Origin: Poa pratensis
Lineage: Eukaryota > Streptophyta > Magnoliopsida > Poales > Poaceae
Reading direction: 5' to 3'
Assembly: GCA_947311845.1 (NCBI GenBank)
Contig: CAMZMU010000063.1
Span: forward strand, 126,206,914 to 126,270,913
Length of the DNA: 64,000 nt
Numbering within the stretch: position 1 is the stretch's first letter; every line of letters begins with the position of its first letter. A program made the translations under genes and the position numbers. Shown in pieces: positions 20,845 through 31,879 of this stretch. The notes under the pieces were generated by a model, which was given only the letters and a program-made list of their open reading frames with translations, was not told where the DNA came from and did not search any database.

Positions 20845-23211
20845 TCAGCAGCTCATCGCCTCGCACTTCACGGCCATCGGCGGCAGGTCGAACGCGGCGC
20901 GGGACAGCAGGGTCCCGACTACCGCCATGTCGCGGCAGAACGCGCCTTGGAACAGGGGGCTCATCGCTGCCGCTGCGGTCACCGCGGTGAGCATTGGCGA
21001 CGGCGGCGCGATCGCTTCCGGCTTCGCGACCTGAACGTTTTTGCCAACGTTTACAGAACGGGCACTCTCTGACTTGGGACTCTCCGGCACGACTTCTTCT
21101 GCTTGCTTGGGCGAATGCGCAGCGGTAGCGGCCATGGCAGCCGCCAATGCGGCGGCGGCATCCCTGGCCCTCTGCCGCTCGGCCGCCTCCTCGTCCAGCA
21201 CGGCGGACATGACGTGCGAGTACCCCTTCTGCAGCATCCGGTACAGGAACAGCGCCGACATGCGCGCCTGGTCGCGCACGGCCTCCAGGTCGCGGTGCTC
21301 GTCCACCAGCTCCAGCCGCTCCGCGAACGACGCCGACCGGTCCGGCTTCAGCTTCAGCGTCAGCAGGAGGTGCGCGCGGACGATCTCCGACCGCGCGCAT
21401 CCGCGCTGCACGCCCAGGAGCGCGTAGTAGTCCACGCTGCACCCGTCGCCGGCGGCCACGCGGCCGCGGAGCTGCTGGATGCGGGCCACCAGCTCGCGGT
21501 GCGCCCCGGCGATCTCGCCCTGCCGGACGCCGCCCTGCGGGCGCCAGCTCGGGCCTGGCAGCTTCCCGTCGCGGAGCGCCGCGTCGTAGAGGAGCTTCAG
21601 GTGGTCCAGGTCCCGGAGGCTGTCGGGGATCGCGCCGATGGACTCGAGCACGTCGGCCCGCGCGCGCAGCGCCGGGATGAACGCCGGGTCGAGCGCTAGC
21701 GCGCGGTTACAGTCGGCGATTGCGTCGGCCGGCCGCACGGACGCGCGGAACGCCGCGGCACGGCCCACGAGGCAGGCCGTGGCGAAGGAGTGCGGGAGCA
21801 CGCCACCGCGGCGCGCGTCGAGCACCTTGGAGAAATGGCGCACGGCCTCCGCGGGGAGGCCGGCGTCGAGAGCGGCCATCGCGGCGGCACGGCGCCGGAG
21901 CAGAAGCTTCACGTGCGCCAGGAGTTGTGAAACAGAGTCCGCCTCGCTCGCCGGCGGCATTCCCGACGCCGAGCCGAACTTGGACGACGCCCTTCTACTG
22001 GCGGAGACCACATTGGCCGTAGAATTGGAAGGGGAGAAGCTGTCCTCGGACCAGCACACGCTCTCACGGCGGAACGCCGCCGAGGCGAGCCGGCGTCCCG
22101 TTTGGAGAAGCGCCACGGCGTCCTCCATTAAGCCGAGGTGGAAACAAGCTTGACCCAAGACCAAGTACCTGAAGTGCGAGAATTGGCAATGAAAATTAGG
22201 ACTGCAGGTTGCAAAGGAATAAGCAAAATTTCCAACTTTGGTCATGGCGAATTGTTACCTCCACTGGGTTTCGGCATTGGAGCTCCTCGAAATTCCGGCG
22301 ACGACGCGGCGCTTTATCTCGGAGACATCGAAGCAGCAGAGGAAGCGGGAGGCTCCAGCGCCGGAGACAGAGAGGTCGCGACCTGGGGAGATAAGCCCGG
22401 CTCTTGAGGCGATGGCAAGGTCGCCGGACGAGCAGGACCACGAAGACGAGGTGGTGGAGCTGTCGTCGCCGGACTTGCCGCTGCTAGGTATGTAATCCCG
22501 AAGCATTTCCGCGACGTCGCGGTACCGCCGGAGCGCGAGGAGCGCGCGCGCCCGGAGCTCCAGAGCTGCCTCCATGCGGGGCGACATCTCGAGCACGGCC
22601 GCCACGAGGCCGAGCGCCGCCCCCGCCGCCGCGTCGTCTCCCCCGTCACCTCCCTGCGCCGCCGCGTCGAGTGCCGCCCGCGCCTCGCCGATGTACGCTT
22701 TGATCTCCTGCCGCGCACCAACACGACACGAAATCACCATCAGATTTGGGCGCCGAGACCGGAAATTCAGGTAGCTCCCCTTAAACCATTTCGCGAAAAG
22801 ATGAAAGCTTTTGTTTTCTTTCAGAAGTCAGAGGAAACATCAATGCAGAAGGTTACAGAAACAGCAAGCAAGACGCGAAAAGACAAGGTCGTCGTCGTCG
22901 ATGAACAAGAAGCGGTGAAGTGACGCATGTCATGCATCTCGCCATCTGTCCAACACTCGGCGAGAACGGATAAAGCAAGTGCCAAACCCACATCTTTGAC
23001 CTCTCCCGGATCGCCGCGTGAAAATCCAAACCGCTCCATCTCTCGCGGTGTCGTCACCCAATCACTCCATCTCTATCCGTGTGTCGTCGGACTAGCATTG
23101 ACAATGAGTAACAGCAGAGAGACCACGAACCTTTCTGTTGCCGCGGCGCCACCTGGACTTGTTGGCCATCATCTTCTCCAGAGGGGGAGACGAAGGCGAG
23201 GACACCGCCAT
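20845..23211 (-). CDS. TPR protein with degenerate J-like domain; join(20845..22168, 22259..22707, 23131..23211) complement
   Basis: Three exons are visible. Exon 1 (23211-23131, 27 codons) ends AACAGAAAG before gttcgt. Exon 2 (22707-22259) starts after gcggcag and ends CAGTGGAG before gtaaca. Exon 3 (22168-20845) starts after cacttcag and ends at TGA. Phases close exactly to give 617 residues. TPR-like helices lie at about residues 28-100 (LDAAAQ, ALELRARALLALRRYRDVAEM) and 276-355 (AVRHFSKVLDARRG, ADAIADCNRALALDPAFIPA). Residues 422-499 resemble a J domain (VDYYALLGVQ), but the HPD motif is replaced by KPD (LKLKPDRS). The C-terminus is Ala-rich. I place it in a plant TPR family with DNAJC7-like order; the altered HPD argues against classical Hsp70 stimulation. 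Function is inferred only. Introns are 423 and 90 bp. Confidence 0.88.
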
Positions 23212-23267
23212 GGCCGGAGCAACAGGGGACAAGCAGGGCTAGGCGTGGAGAGAGCGGAGGGAGGCGA

Positions 23268-23274
23268 ATATATA
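23268..23274 (-). promoter_or_regulatory. TATA box of the TPR gene
   Basis: TATATAT on the minus strand lies about 57-63 bp upstream of the ATG at 23211, implying a short leader of roughly 30 bp. Confidence 0.7.
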
Positions 23275-24832
23275 TGGGAGGAGATTTGGGATCCCGAAAA
23301 TCTTGTTAAATATATACTGGAAATGCCAGCTGCGCCACCCCTCTCTCTAGAAATCGTCGCCCCGGACTGCTTTACTTACCTTGATGGATCCTCGTGTTTC
23401 CTAGCTGGACAAGATGCCTGTGCCCCAACACCTCCACGCAGGCCTAGGAGAACACTGGTGGCCTAGCCTACTCTAGACTCTAGACTCTAGACTAGTGCCC
23501 CTGCCTGCCGAGCAGTGAGCTTTTTAAAGATGAGAGAGATCCCCTCCCCTCGAGGAGAAAAATATCAACAAGAGAGAGGGACATTTTTGCCTACCGGACA
23601 GCTCACTGGTAAAGGGATTTCCTTCTTTTATTGTGGAAGATTTGCTGGTTTTGATCGTGGAATCACACCCCATTTATCCAGGTTCCAGTGTTTGTCCTGC
23701 ATTCTGTACTGTTTAGAAATAAGGGCGTCCAGGCGTCCTTCAGACGCCACTCTGACCAGTGACCACTAATTCACAAATGTGGTAATTTACTGAATTGTAG
23801 TACTATTATTCTGAAATAATCCAAATCTAATATATACACAATTATCTATAAATCAGGGGCTAGTGTGATTGCACTGCATTGTACTGCCCATCGCCATAAA
23901 ACCAGACCAGTCAGAAGTACTCCACTGAACCATCTTTTTACCACATGTTAGTGTTAGTACAGTAACTTACTGTACTAACAGTACATGCTTAATTAGCAAA
24001 GCTCTCTCGAGCGGAAAGCAGAAACCGCAAAAGGGGCACATTTAAGGCGCGGTCGACCACATGGCTAGGCACTGTCAGCATCCTCTTTCCAGCAGAGCAG
24101 CTCGCCGCCATTATCGAGCCTAGCAAGCTAACCCATGTTCTACTACCATTACAAACTGAGCTACTAAAAACGCAGCTACCTCAACTCAAAACTCGGCTCC
24201 ACTTTTCATCACGGAAGAATAGAATACCTACAAAGTTGATTAGAGCACACTCCAGCTGAGTCCCTGTCACTGTCAGCATCGTCGATCATAAGCCGACAGA
24301 GAAACAACCTTAGGAGAAGCCATGCGCTAATTACCCGGAGACTGTTAAGTGCACGCACGCGGCAGCCACGATTGATTAGGTGCTTAATTGTTTAATTAGG
24401 ACCTGCAGCAAGTGTACTTAGTAGGCTTAGGTGATTCGTCGCCAGGGTCAATGTCAATCTCAGCTGAATTATTGTCACTTACTCATGAACTCATCACTAC
24501 TTATGGGTTGGGTTTAGCTGCGTGGTCTGGTCGCCGTGGCGGTTGATCAACGGCCGGTAGGTTGGTGTCGCCGGAGGGATGGGAGGAAGAGCATCCGGCG
24601 ACACCATCGGATGCTCTGGCCTGTCTTCGCATACTGTCAAAAACTGTACTGTATATATGGAGAGGACCCGGTACTGTTTGAACTTATTTGTTTATTTATT
24701 TTTCGACTTGCTTGGCTTGTTTATTTGGATCCTAAGGTCAACCTTGCTGACATCTAGGCACGTCTCGATACAGTCGATGAATGGCTTCTCCAGCACATTG
24801 CGTGTGTCGACTCTTTTTCTTGCTTACCACGG
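23275..24832. other. Upstream region of the TPR gene and intergenic DNA
   Basis: No second gene recognised. A three-unit ctctaga repeat occurs at 23472-23493. At 24565-24625 interleaved short inverted repeats (ggtgtcgccgg/ccggcgacacc and agagcatccg/cggatgctct) could form alternative hairpins. Confidence 0.35.
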
Positions 24833-25110
24833 TTGATGTTATTACTGAATTACTACCACTAACCTTAACTTCAGGGATCGAAGAACCTTACGGTATAATC
24901 CACGGTTACTTGGTTAAGCGGCTCATGAGTTGTCAATTCAAGTAAAATCACTAACCTGAAGTCCTGAACTTGCTTTTGCTGCATTCTATGTTATTACAGA
25001 GTTACCACCACTAACATGAACTTCTGTCATCGAAGCACCTTGCAGCATACTCCACCGATTAACCGATACTAAAATTAGTTAGTGGTTCATGAGTTTTCCT
25101 TTCCTGTAAA
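24833..25110. repeat. Imperfect tandem duplication, about 150-bp period
   Basis: 24833-24960 and 24987-25110 share the order ttatgttattac/ttaccaccactaac, gaacttc...atcgaag.acctt, ccacggttac or ccgattaacc, and gcggctcatgagtt/gtggttcatgagtt. Diverged and non-coding. Confidence 0.6.
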
Positions 25111-25824
25111 CTCACCAGCAAAATGTGCACTTTCGTTGATCTTTATTGACCATCCGTTCATACGGCCGAGTGCAAGCCAGCAGGTACTTGTAGAGAGAAA
25201 ATTATGGTTAGATGATCGATATGCCTGCACATGTATGTTGAGCTCGTCCTAGCGTACTCATCAAGCCATGATTAAGCAAGGGCAGAAGCATTATTTGCAT
25301 CTTGTTTCTCTGCACTGAACACAGGTCATCCGGAAGAATCAGGGGGTTAGATAATCGGTACAATTCCGACGAAATATCTATCAAGCTCTATTAGATGCAG
25401 GACATGTTCCCTAAGCTGGTTAACGTTGACGGCTGAACCAGCAGCTCCTAAAAGGAGCACAACTGCTGCGTCGACATCGGTTATGTTTCAGGAGCAGGTA
25501 CTGGTAGGTACTCGATCTGTGCTAATCTGCACTTATCTGATGTGTGAACACTAATTAATCATGCCTTTCGTGCTAAACTACAACTGTCTCCAAACTGCCG
25601 GTCAAGACAGGGAATATTGCTCGGCGCCGCCGCACATGATTTTTCTGCTCACAAATTAAACTACTCATGTACTGATGTTTGAAAAAAAAAAACAGCTCAT
25701 GTACAGGAAAATAACAAGGGGGTACAAATGAACTGCCAGAAAACCCAAATAGAGTCCGAGTACCTCGGAGTCTGGTTTGTAAAATAAATCGAGTGGCATA
25801 TTCCGGAGTTGTCATGTGAATCTT
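25111..25824. other. Intergenic; possible micro-insertion at 25664-25704
   Basis: No gene seen. ctcatgtac is present at 25664-25672 and 25696-25704 around 23 bp that contain an 11-A run. It resembles the other micro-insertions, but three bases follow the A run, so it is weaker. Confidence 0.35.
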
Positions 25825-25895
25825 GCACTAAAACATGTCTACATACATGTGTGTGGTAAGTGACTAGTGCGACTTATATTTTGATACGGAGGGAG
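25825..25895. mobile_element. Truncated Stowaway MITE (right half)
   Basis: The sequence from cactaaaacatgtctacata to gatacggagggag, followed by TA, matches the right half of the MITE at 3745-3905. The left half is absent. Confidence 0.7.
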
Positions 25896-26032
25896 TATTA
25901 CATAAGGAAATATGTTTATTTGCAGGCTACAAAACAGTGTGGATCTATAATTCTACTATTTCCTATTATAAATTCACTCATTTCTCTTTGGTGTAACGCT
26001 CAATAGATGTTTATTGATAAACTTTTATAGTA

Positions 26033-26156
26033 CTCCCTCCGTCCAAAAATAAGTGTCTTAGATTTGTCAAAAAGTGCATGTATCTAAACTTGAAACATGT
26101 CTAAATACATTCACTTTTGCGCAAATCTAAGACACTTATTTTTTTGACGGAGAGAA
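26033..26156. mobile_element. Stowaway MITE
   Basis: Terminal inverted repeats ctccctccgtccaaaaataa...gtcttagatttg and caaatctaagacacttattt...gacggagagaa are flanked by TA (26031-26032, 26157-26158). Length 124 bp. Confidence 0.9.
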
Positions 26157-26493
26157 TATATAAAGTACATCAACATGTATATGTATTATTATTTTTAATC
26201 TAAAAGTTCATAAATTGATTTTTATTTCATTTATTTCTGAAAATTCGGGTTCCAATGAAAATTAATAAGGGTGTTACTACCAGAAAATGCAAAAAAGATC
26301 GATCCTAGACATTTTTTGGAGAAAATTCAAAAGGAAAATATATATTCATATCTACGAAAAAATCACAAGTATACATATGTTACGCATGCGCACATAAAAC
26401 ATTTCATGTAGATATAATGCATAATTATGTGGGGGCTGCAAAAAAAAGAAAATGTGTAGATCCATAATAAGGTGCGCTCTCTATATACTATTG
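26157..26493. other. AT-rich spacer left of the young LTR element
   Basis: No feature recognised. Confidence 0.3.
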
Positions 26494-26498
26494 CAGAT

Positions 26499-28097
26499 TG
26501 ATACGTCTCAAACGTATCTATAATTTCTGATGTTCCATGTTGATATTATACCAATTGTTACATGTTTTATATACACTTCATAGCATTTTTATGCATTTTC
26601 TGGGACTAACCTATTAACAAGATGCCACAGTGCCAGTTCCTGTTTTCTGCTGTTTTTGTATTCCAGAAAAGCTAGTCTGGAAATATTCTCGGAATTGGAC
26701 GAAACTTGGACAGAACCTCCTATTTTTCCAACACGAAGACGGAGTCCAGAGGAGACACGGAGGGGAGCCACGTGGCGCCCACACCATGGGGCCGCGCGGG
26801 CCCACCCCCCCGCGCCGTGGGGTGGTGTGGGGCCCTCGTGGCTCCGCAGCCGCCGCCCTTTCGCCTATTTATTCCTCCCGACGCGAAAACCCTAGATACC
26901 CGAGCCATTATCCACGAAAAGTTCCAGAGACGCCGCCGCCGTCAACCCTAGCTCGGGAGGGTTCAGAAGCTCTTCCCGGCACCCTGCCGGAGAGGGGAAT
27001 CATCACCGGAGGGCTCTACATCACCATGCCTGCCTCCGGAGTGATGCGTGAGTAGTTCATCCTTGGACTACGGGTCCATGGCAGTAGCTAGATGGTTGTC
27101 TCTCCACTTTATGCTATCATGTTTAGATCTTGTGAGCTGCCTATCATGATCAAGATCATCTTATTGTAATGCTACATGTTGTGTTTGCTGGGATCCGATG
27201 AATATTGAATACTATGTCAAGTTGATTATCAATCTATCTTATATGTTATTTATGATCTTGCATGCTTTCCGTTACTAGTAGATGCTTTGGCCAAGTAGAT
27301 GCTTGTAACTCCAAGAGTGAGTATTTATGCTAGATAGTGGGTTCATGCCTCCGGTAATCTGGGAGAGTGACAATAACTTCTAAGATTGTGGATGTGCTGT
27401 TGCCACTAGGGATAAAATAACCGATGCTTAGCTTAAGGGTACGCCGTTAGGTCTAATGCATTTGTTTACTTTACGCACATTACTTAATGCAATTATCCGT
27501 TGCTTGCAACTTAATACCAACGGGGAACTCGGTATGACAACCTGGCGGTGGATTATTAGTCATAGACTTTGTTGGATAACGGTCTATGTATTTTGTCGTA
27601 ATGCCCACATGAATATCATAGTAATCATCATGTCATATATATGCATTGTTATGCGCTCAATATTTTGTCAATTGCCCAGCTGTAATTTGTTCACCCAGCA
27701 TGTTAGTTATCTGTTATGGAGAGACACCACTAGTGAACTGTGGACCCCGGTCCATTCTTTTACACTGATAATACAACCAACTGCAAACACTGTTCCTTTT
27801 CATTCTCTGCAATTTACTACTGTTTTCCACACCATACGTTTAATCCTTTGTTTTCAGCAAGCCGGTGAGATTGACAACCTCACTGTTTCGTTGGGGCAAA
27901 GTAGTTTGATTGTGTTGTGTGCAGATTCCACGTTGGCGCCGGATTCCCTGGTATTCCGCCACCAACAACCTTCAGAAGTGATTTCTTGCTCCTACTGGTT
28001 CGATTAAACCTTGGTTTCATACTGAGGGAAACTGCTGCTACACTGCTTCATACCTTCCTCTTGGGGTCTCCCAGCGAACGTGTGATCCACGCAATCA
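26499..28097 (+). repeat. 5' LTR
   Basis: 1599 bp, TG...CA. The 183-codon open frame at 27456-28007 lies wholly in LTR sequence and recurs in the 3' LTR, so I do not call it a gene. Confidence 0.93.
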
Positions 28098-28108
28098 AGC
28101 TCTTTTTC

Positions 28109-28126
28109 TGGCGCCGTTGCCGGGGA
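28109..28126 (+). promoter_or_regulatory. Primer-binding site
   Basis: tggcgccgttgccgggga starts with TGG, complementary to a tRNA CCA end, 11 bp after the LTR. A diverged second copy of the surrounding phrase (agctctttttctgg then tgtcggggag) lies at about 28165-28188. Confidence 0.8.
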
Positions 28127-28349
28127 AGAAATATTTCTGAGAGCTCCTCTAACTCCCTGCAACAGCTCTTTTTCTGGTGTCGGGGAGCAAAGGATTTCTG
28201 CAAGGGGAGTTTCACGCTTCCAATCTCTTTACTTTGTTATTGTCTTGCTTAGTTTATTTTTATTTAGTCTTGTTTGCTTTATTTATCAAAAACACAAAAA
28301 AATTAGTTACTTTTATTTTTCGAATTGTTATTTTTCAGTCTTGTTATCA

Positions 28350-28612
28350 TGTCTAGCCCTGTTCCTGTCATCATGTCACCGGAGGAAGAGATCTTTACTT
28401 TCAAGCAAGGAAGTGAGGAGAGTTTTAAAGATGCTTGGTCTAGAATTTTTGAGTCTTATGCTAAAACTGAACCTAAAATGACTTTAAGCCTGCTTCTTAG
28501 TAGCTTTTATTTTGGTCTTGTTCTTTGCTACAGGTATGCTTTAGATGCTGTGGTAGGAGGAGATTTCCTTCGTTATGATGGGGATCAAGCTTTTAATGCT
28601 ATAAAAAAATGA
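28350..28612 (+). pseudogene. Short gag-like N-terminal ORF
   Basis: From the ATG at 28350 the frame reads MSSPVPVIMSPEEEIFTFKQ, then SEESFKDAWSRIFESYAK, resembling the gag start of Triticeae gypsy elements (an upstream in-frame ATG lies at 28325). It ends AIKK at TGA 28610-28612, far short of a full gag with capsid and zinc knuckle. The stop follows seven A residues (28603-28609), and the next frame starts with an ATG overlapping the stop. Confidence 0.65.
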
Positions 28613-29208
28613 TTACAATTTCTAGCCCTCCAATCAGTAAAATTGATTTGGCTTTGACAAGCATAAGTGATAGACTTAATACTCTTGAAACAAACATATC
28701 TGGTCTAAAAGAAGGGTATAATCAAATTTGTGAACACTATGATAATGTGCCAGTAACTTTTGAACCATCGGGATGGGTTCCCTCAGTAAAAGTTGTTATC
28801 AATAGTGAAACTTTTCATGCTCGCTGTGATATTATGTCTGAATTCTGTTTAATGCCCAAGGATATTTTTGATTCCTTAAATCTTTGGGAGCTTTCCAAAT
28901 GCGAAGATTGTATAATTTTGGGTGATAATACTATTAAATTACCAAGAGGAGTAGCCGAAGGAGTATTTACAAAACTCCTAGGGATAACAATATCTATTGA
29001 TTATCTTGTCATTGAATGTGCAGGAGTAGGACAAATTACGCTTGGAAGATCTCTGTTGAAACGCTTTGGAGCAATAATAGATGTGGGCCAAGGCACTATG
29101 AATTTCGCCTCTTCACCTATGTGTAACCAAGTATTTCCTAAAGATAAGGGTAAAGGTAAGAGAGCTAAGCGTAAGATTGTTGATGCTTCATCGCTTGGAA
29201 ACACTTGA
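28609..29208 (+). pseudogene. Retroviral-type aspartic protease-like ORF, active site degenerate
   Basis: 199 codons. A predicted helical segment (DRLNTLETNISGLKEGYNQI) is followed by a fold recognisable as the gypsy protease: VKVVINSETFHARCDI, LMPKDIFDSLNLWELSK, LGDNTIKLPRGVAEGVF, and QITLGRSLLKRFGAIIDVGQ. The catalytic D-S/T-G is expected near CDIMSEFCLMP and reads DIM, so proteolytic activity is unlikely. A Lys-rich tail follows. It lies in the minus-one frame relative to the gag-like ORF and overlaps its stop (ATGA). Confidence 0.7.
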
Positions 29209-31864
29209 TTCTTACTTTCTGCGCCTAGCTGAAAGGCGTTAAAGAAAAGCGCTTATGGGAGACAACCCATTATTTTATTTCTGCAATTTTTCTTTTTTTT
29301 GAGTCAAGGAGTTGTTTACTTCTGTAACAATTCCTTTGTATCTTTATTTTATCGCATTGTTGTGCCAAGTATTGCCTCTAATAGGAAGATGATGCTAGAT
29401 TTGGATTTCTGCGCAGGAACAGATTTCTGCTGTTCACCGTTTTAATTCTGTAAAATCACAGAAAAATTATTTAAATCTGAAATTTTTTGTGCGTGATCCT
29501 CAGATATGTACGCATCTTTCGTTAGTTTAAAGTTTTTCGATCTGAGCAACGTAAGTGCCTCGAAAAAATTCGTCTTTGCGGACTGTTCTGTTTAGACAGA
29601 TTCTGTCTTTTATTTTTCGCATTCTCTCTTTTACTAGTGTTGAGTGGAATTCTTTTTTAGGGTGAAGAGCTTCACATAACATCAGTGGCAGTAGCTAATG
29701 TTAAAAGTAACGGTCATGTTTGTGTCCTTATAGAACATGTGAGTTTTTGATTGTGCACTAACCCTCTAATGAGAATTACTTTGAGTTTGGTGTGGCGGAA
29801 GTTTTCAAGGGTCAAGAGAGAAGGATGATATAATGTGATCAAGAAGAGTGAAGAGCTTAAGCTTGGGGATGCTCCCATGGATCACCCCAGCAAATTTCAA
29901 GAAGACTCAAGCGTCTAAGCTTGGGGATGCCCAAGGCATCCCCTTCTTCATCAGCAACTTATCAGGTCATCTCTAGTGAAACTATATTTTAATTCTTTCA
30001 CATCATATGTGCTTTACTTGGAGCGTCTGTGTGCTTTTATTTTCAGTATTTTATTTTTCGTATGGTCAACTTGATTGGACCCCAGCATTCTTGATTGGGA
30101 GAGAGACACGCTCCGCTTTTTCATATGAATACTCCTATTCTTCACTTATACTTGTTGAGTATTCTTGTCTAGCTATTGCTATGCTTTTAGCTCCTGTTTT
30201 TCATGCATCTCTTATTCAGAGCTGTTAGTTCTTTTAAAGAAAGTACTCTCTTGCTTCACTTATAATTGTTTGGAGAGTTTATGTTGAAATAAATTGATTG
30301 GTGTTTGGTTGGAACAGAAAATGTTGCATGTGGTAGATGGTATAATGGAAAAAGCTTACATATTCTTGTAGATCGCTGTATTGGATAATTTGATACTTGT
30401 CAATTGTTTTGAGTTATTAAGTAGTTCATGATTAAGCTTTTGTATCATGTAGTTAAAACCTATTAATGAAGAACTACCGTAAAGCTCGTTGAAATTTGGT
30501 TTGCATGTTTGGTATCTCTAAGGTCTAGATATTTTCTAGTAAAAGGGTTTGGTTAACAAGGAAGACAGTGTAGAGTCTTATAATGCTTGCAATATGTTTT
30601 CATATAAGCCTTGCTGTGTCGGTTGATATCCTGTGTTTGCTTCAAATAACCTTGCTAGCCTAAACTCTGTACTGAGAGGGAATGCTTCTCGTGCATCCAA
30701 AACCTTGAGCCAAATCCATGCCATCTGTGTCCACCATAACTACCTATATGTGGTATTTTCTTGCCATTCCAAGTAAATTTTTCATGTGCTACCTTTAAAT
30801 TATTCAAAATTGTTATTATTCCTTTTTGTGTCAATGTTTACTAGCTCATGAGGAAGTAGTGGGTTATTCTTTATTCGACTTGTCAAACAGACTTTACACC
30901 TGGACTAGTGGCATATACATCCGCTTATCCAATAATTTTGCAAAAAGAGCTGGCAACGGGGTGCCCAGTCCCAATTAATTACAACTTTAACCGCTTAATT
31001 CTCTTCACATTTTTGCCCTGATTTATCAGTAAGCAATGACAAACAGTGAAATACCTGCATGTGTAAACAAAAGAGAAGAGGGATGATCTGCCTTGCTGGT
31101 AGAAATAACGTCCTTCATGGGAGCCGCTCTTAAAAGTCTGTTTGATAGGGAGAATACTGTTTTCATCCGCTACCATTCGTTGACAATTAACAAACACCTC
31201 TCAAAACTAGACACTCCTCCATGGTATGTGATTGATGGTAGGCACCCGAGGATTCGGTTAGCCATGGCTTGTGTTAGCAAAGGTTGGGAGGAGTGTCAAA
31301 TATTTTATGCAATCTCTATATGTTTTTCAAAACTTAAAAAGCTCTAGCACATGATTTAATCCCTGCTTCCCTCTGCGAAGGGCCTTTCTTTTACTTTTAT
31401 GTTGAGTCAGTTTACCTACTTCTTTCTATCTTAGAAGCAAACACTAGTGTCAACTTTGGTGCAACAATTTTTATATGCTCATATATTGCACTTATTATAT
31501 GCTTTGTGTTGACAAATATCCATGAGATATATATGTTGAAAGTTGAAAGCAATTGCTGAAACTTAAATCTTCCTTTGTGTTGGTTAAACACCTTTTGCTT
31601 AGAATCTATTGCTTTATGAGTTAACTCTTATGCAAAACTCCTTGATGCTTGTCTCGAAAGTACTATTCATGAAAAGTTTTTGCTTATATGATTCAGTTGT
31701 TTGCTCATTATCTACTTGCTAGCAAACTATAGACCATTGACCTGGATCACTTCATTCATAACATGTGCTTTACAGTATTATTTGATCAAGATTATGATTG
31801 TAGCATGTCACCTCAGAAATTATTTTGTTTTTATCGTTTTACCTACTCGAGGACGAGTAGAACT
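29209..31864 (+). other. Non-coding interior of the LTR element
   Basis: 2.6 kb with no recognisable pol domain on either strand. The phrase aagcttggggatgc recurs near 29858, 29918 and 31865, the last directly before the 3' LTR. These are polypurine-tract-like copies. Confidence 0.7.
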
Positions 31865-31879
31865 AAGCTTGGGGATGCT
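31865..31879 (+). promoter_or_regulatory. Polypurine tract
   Basis: aagcttggggatgct immediately precedes the 3' LTR. Confidence 0.65.

Noticed and set aside
24565..24625. Interleaved short hairpins considered as a miRNA precursor
   Set aside because: Arms of only about 10-12 bp, too short for a plant miRNA duplex.
27456..28007. 183-codon open frame
   Set aside because: Lies entirely in the 5' LTR and recurs in the 3' LTR; no domain; LTR sequence by chance open.
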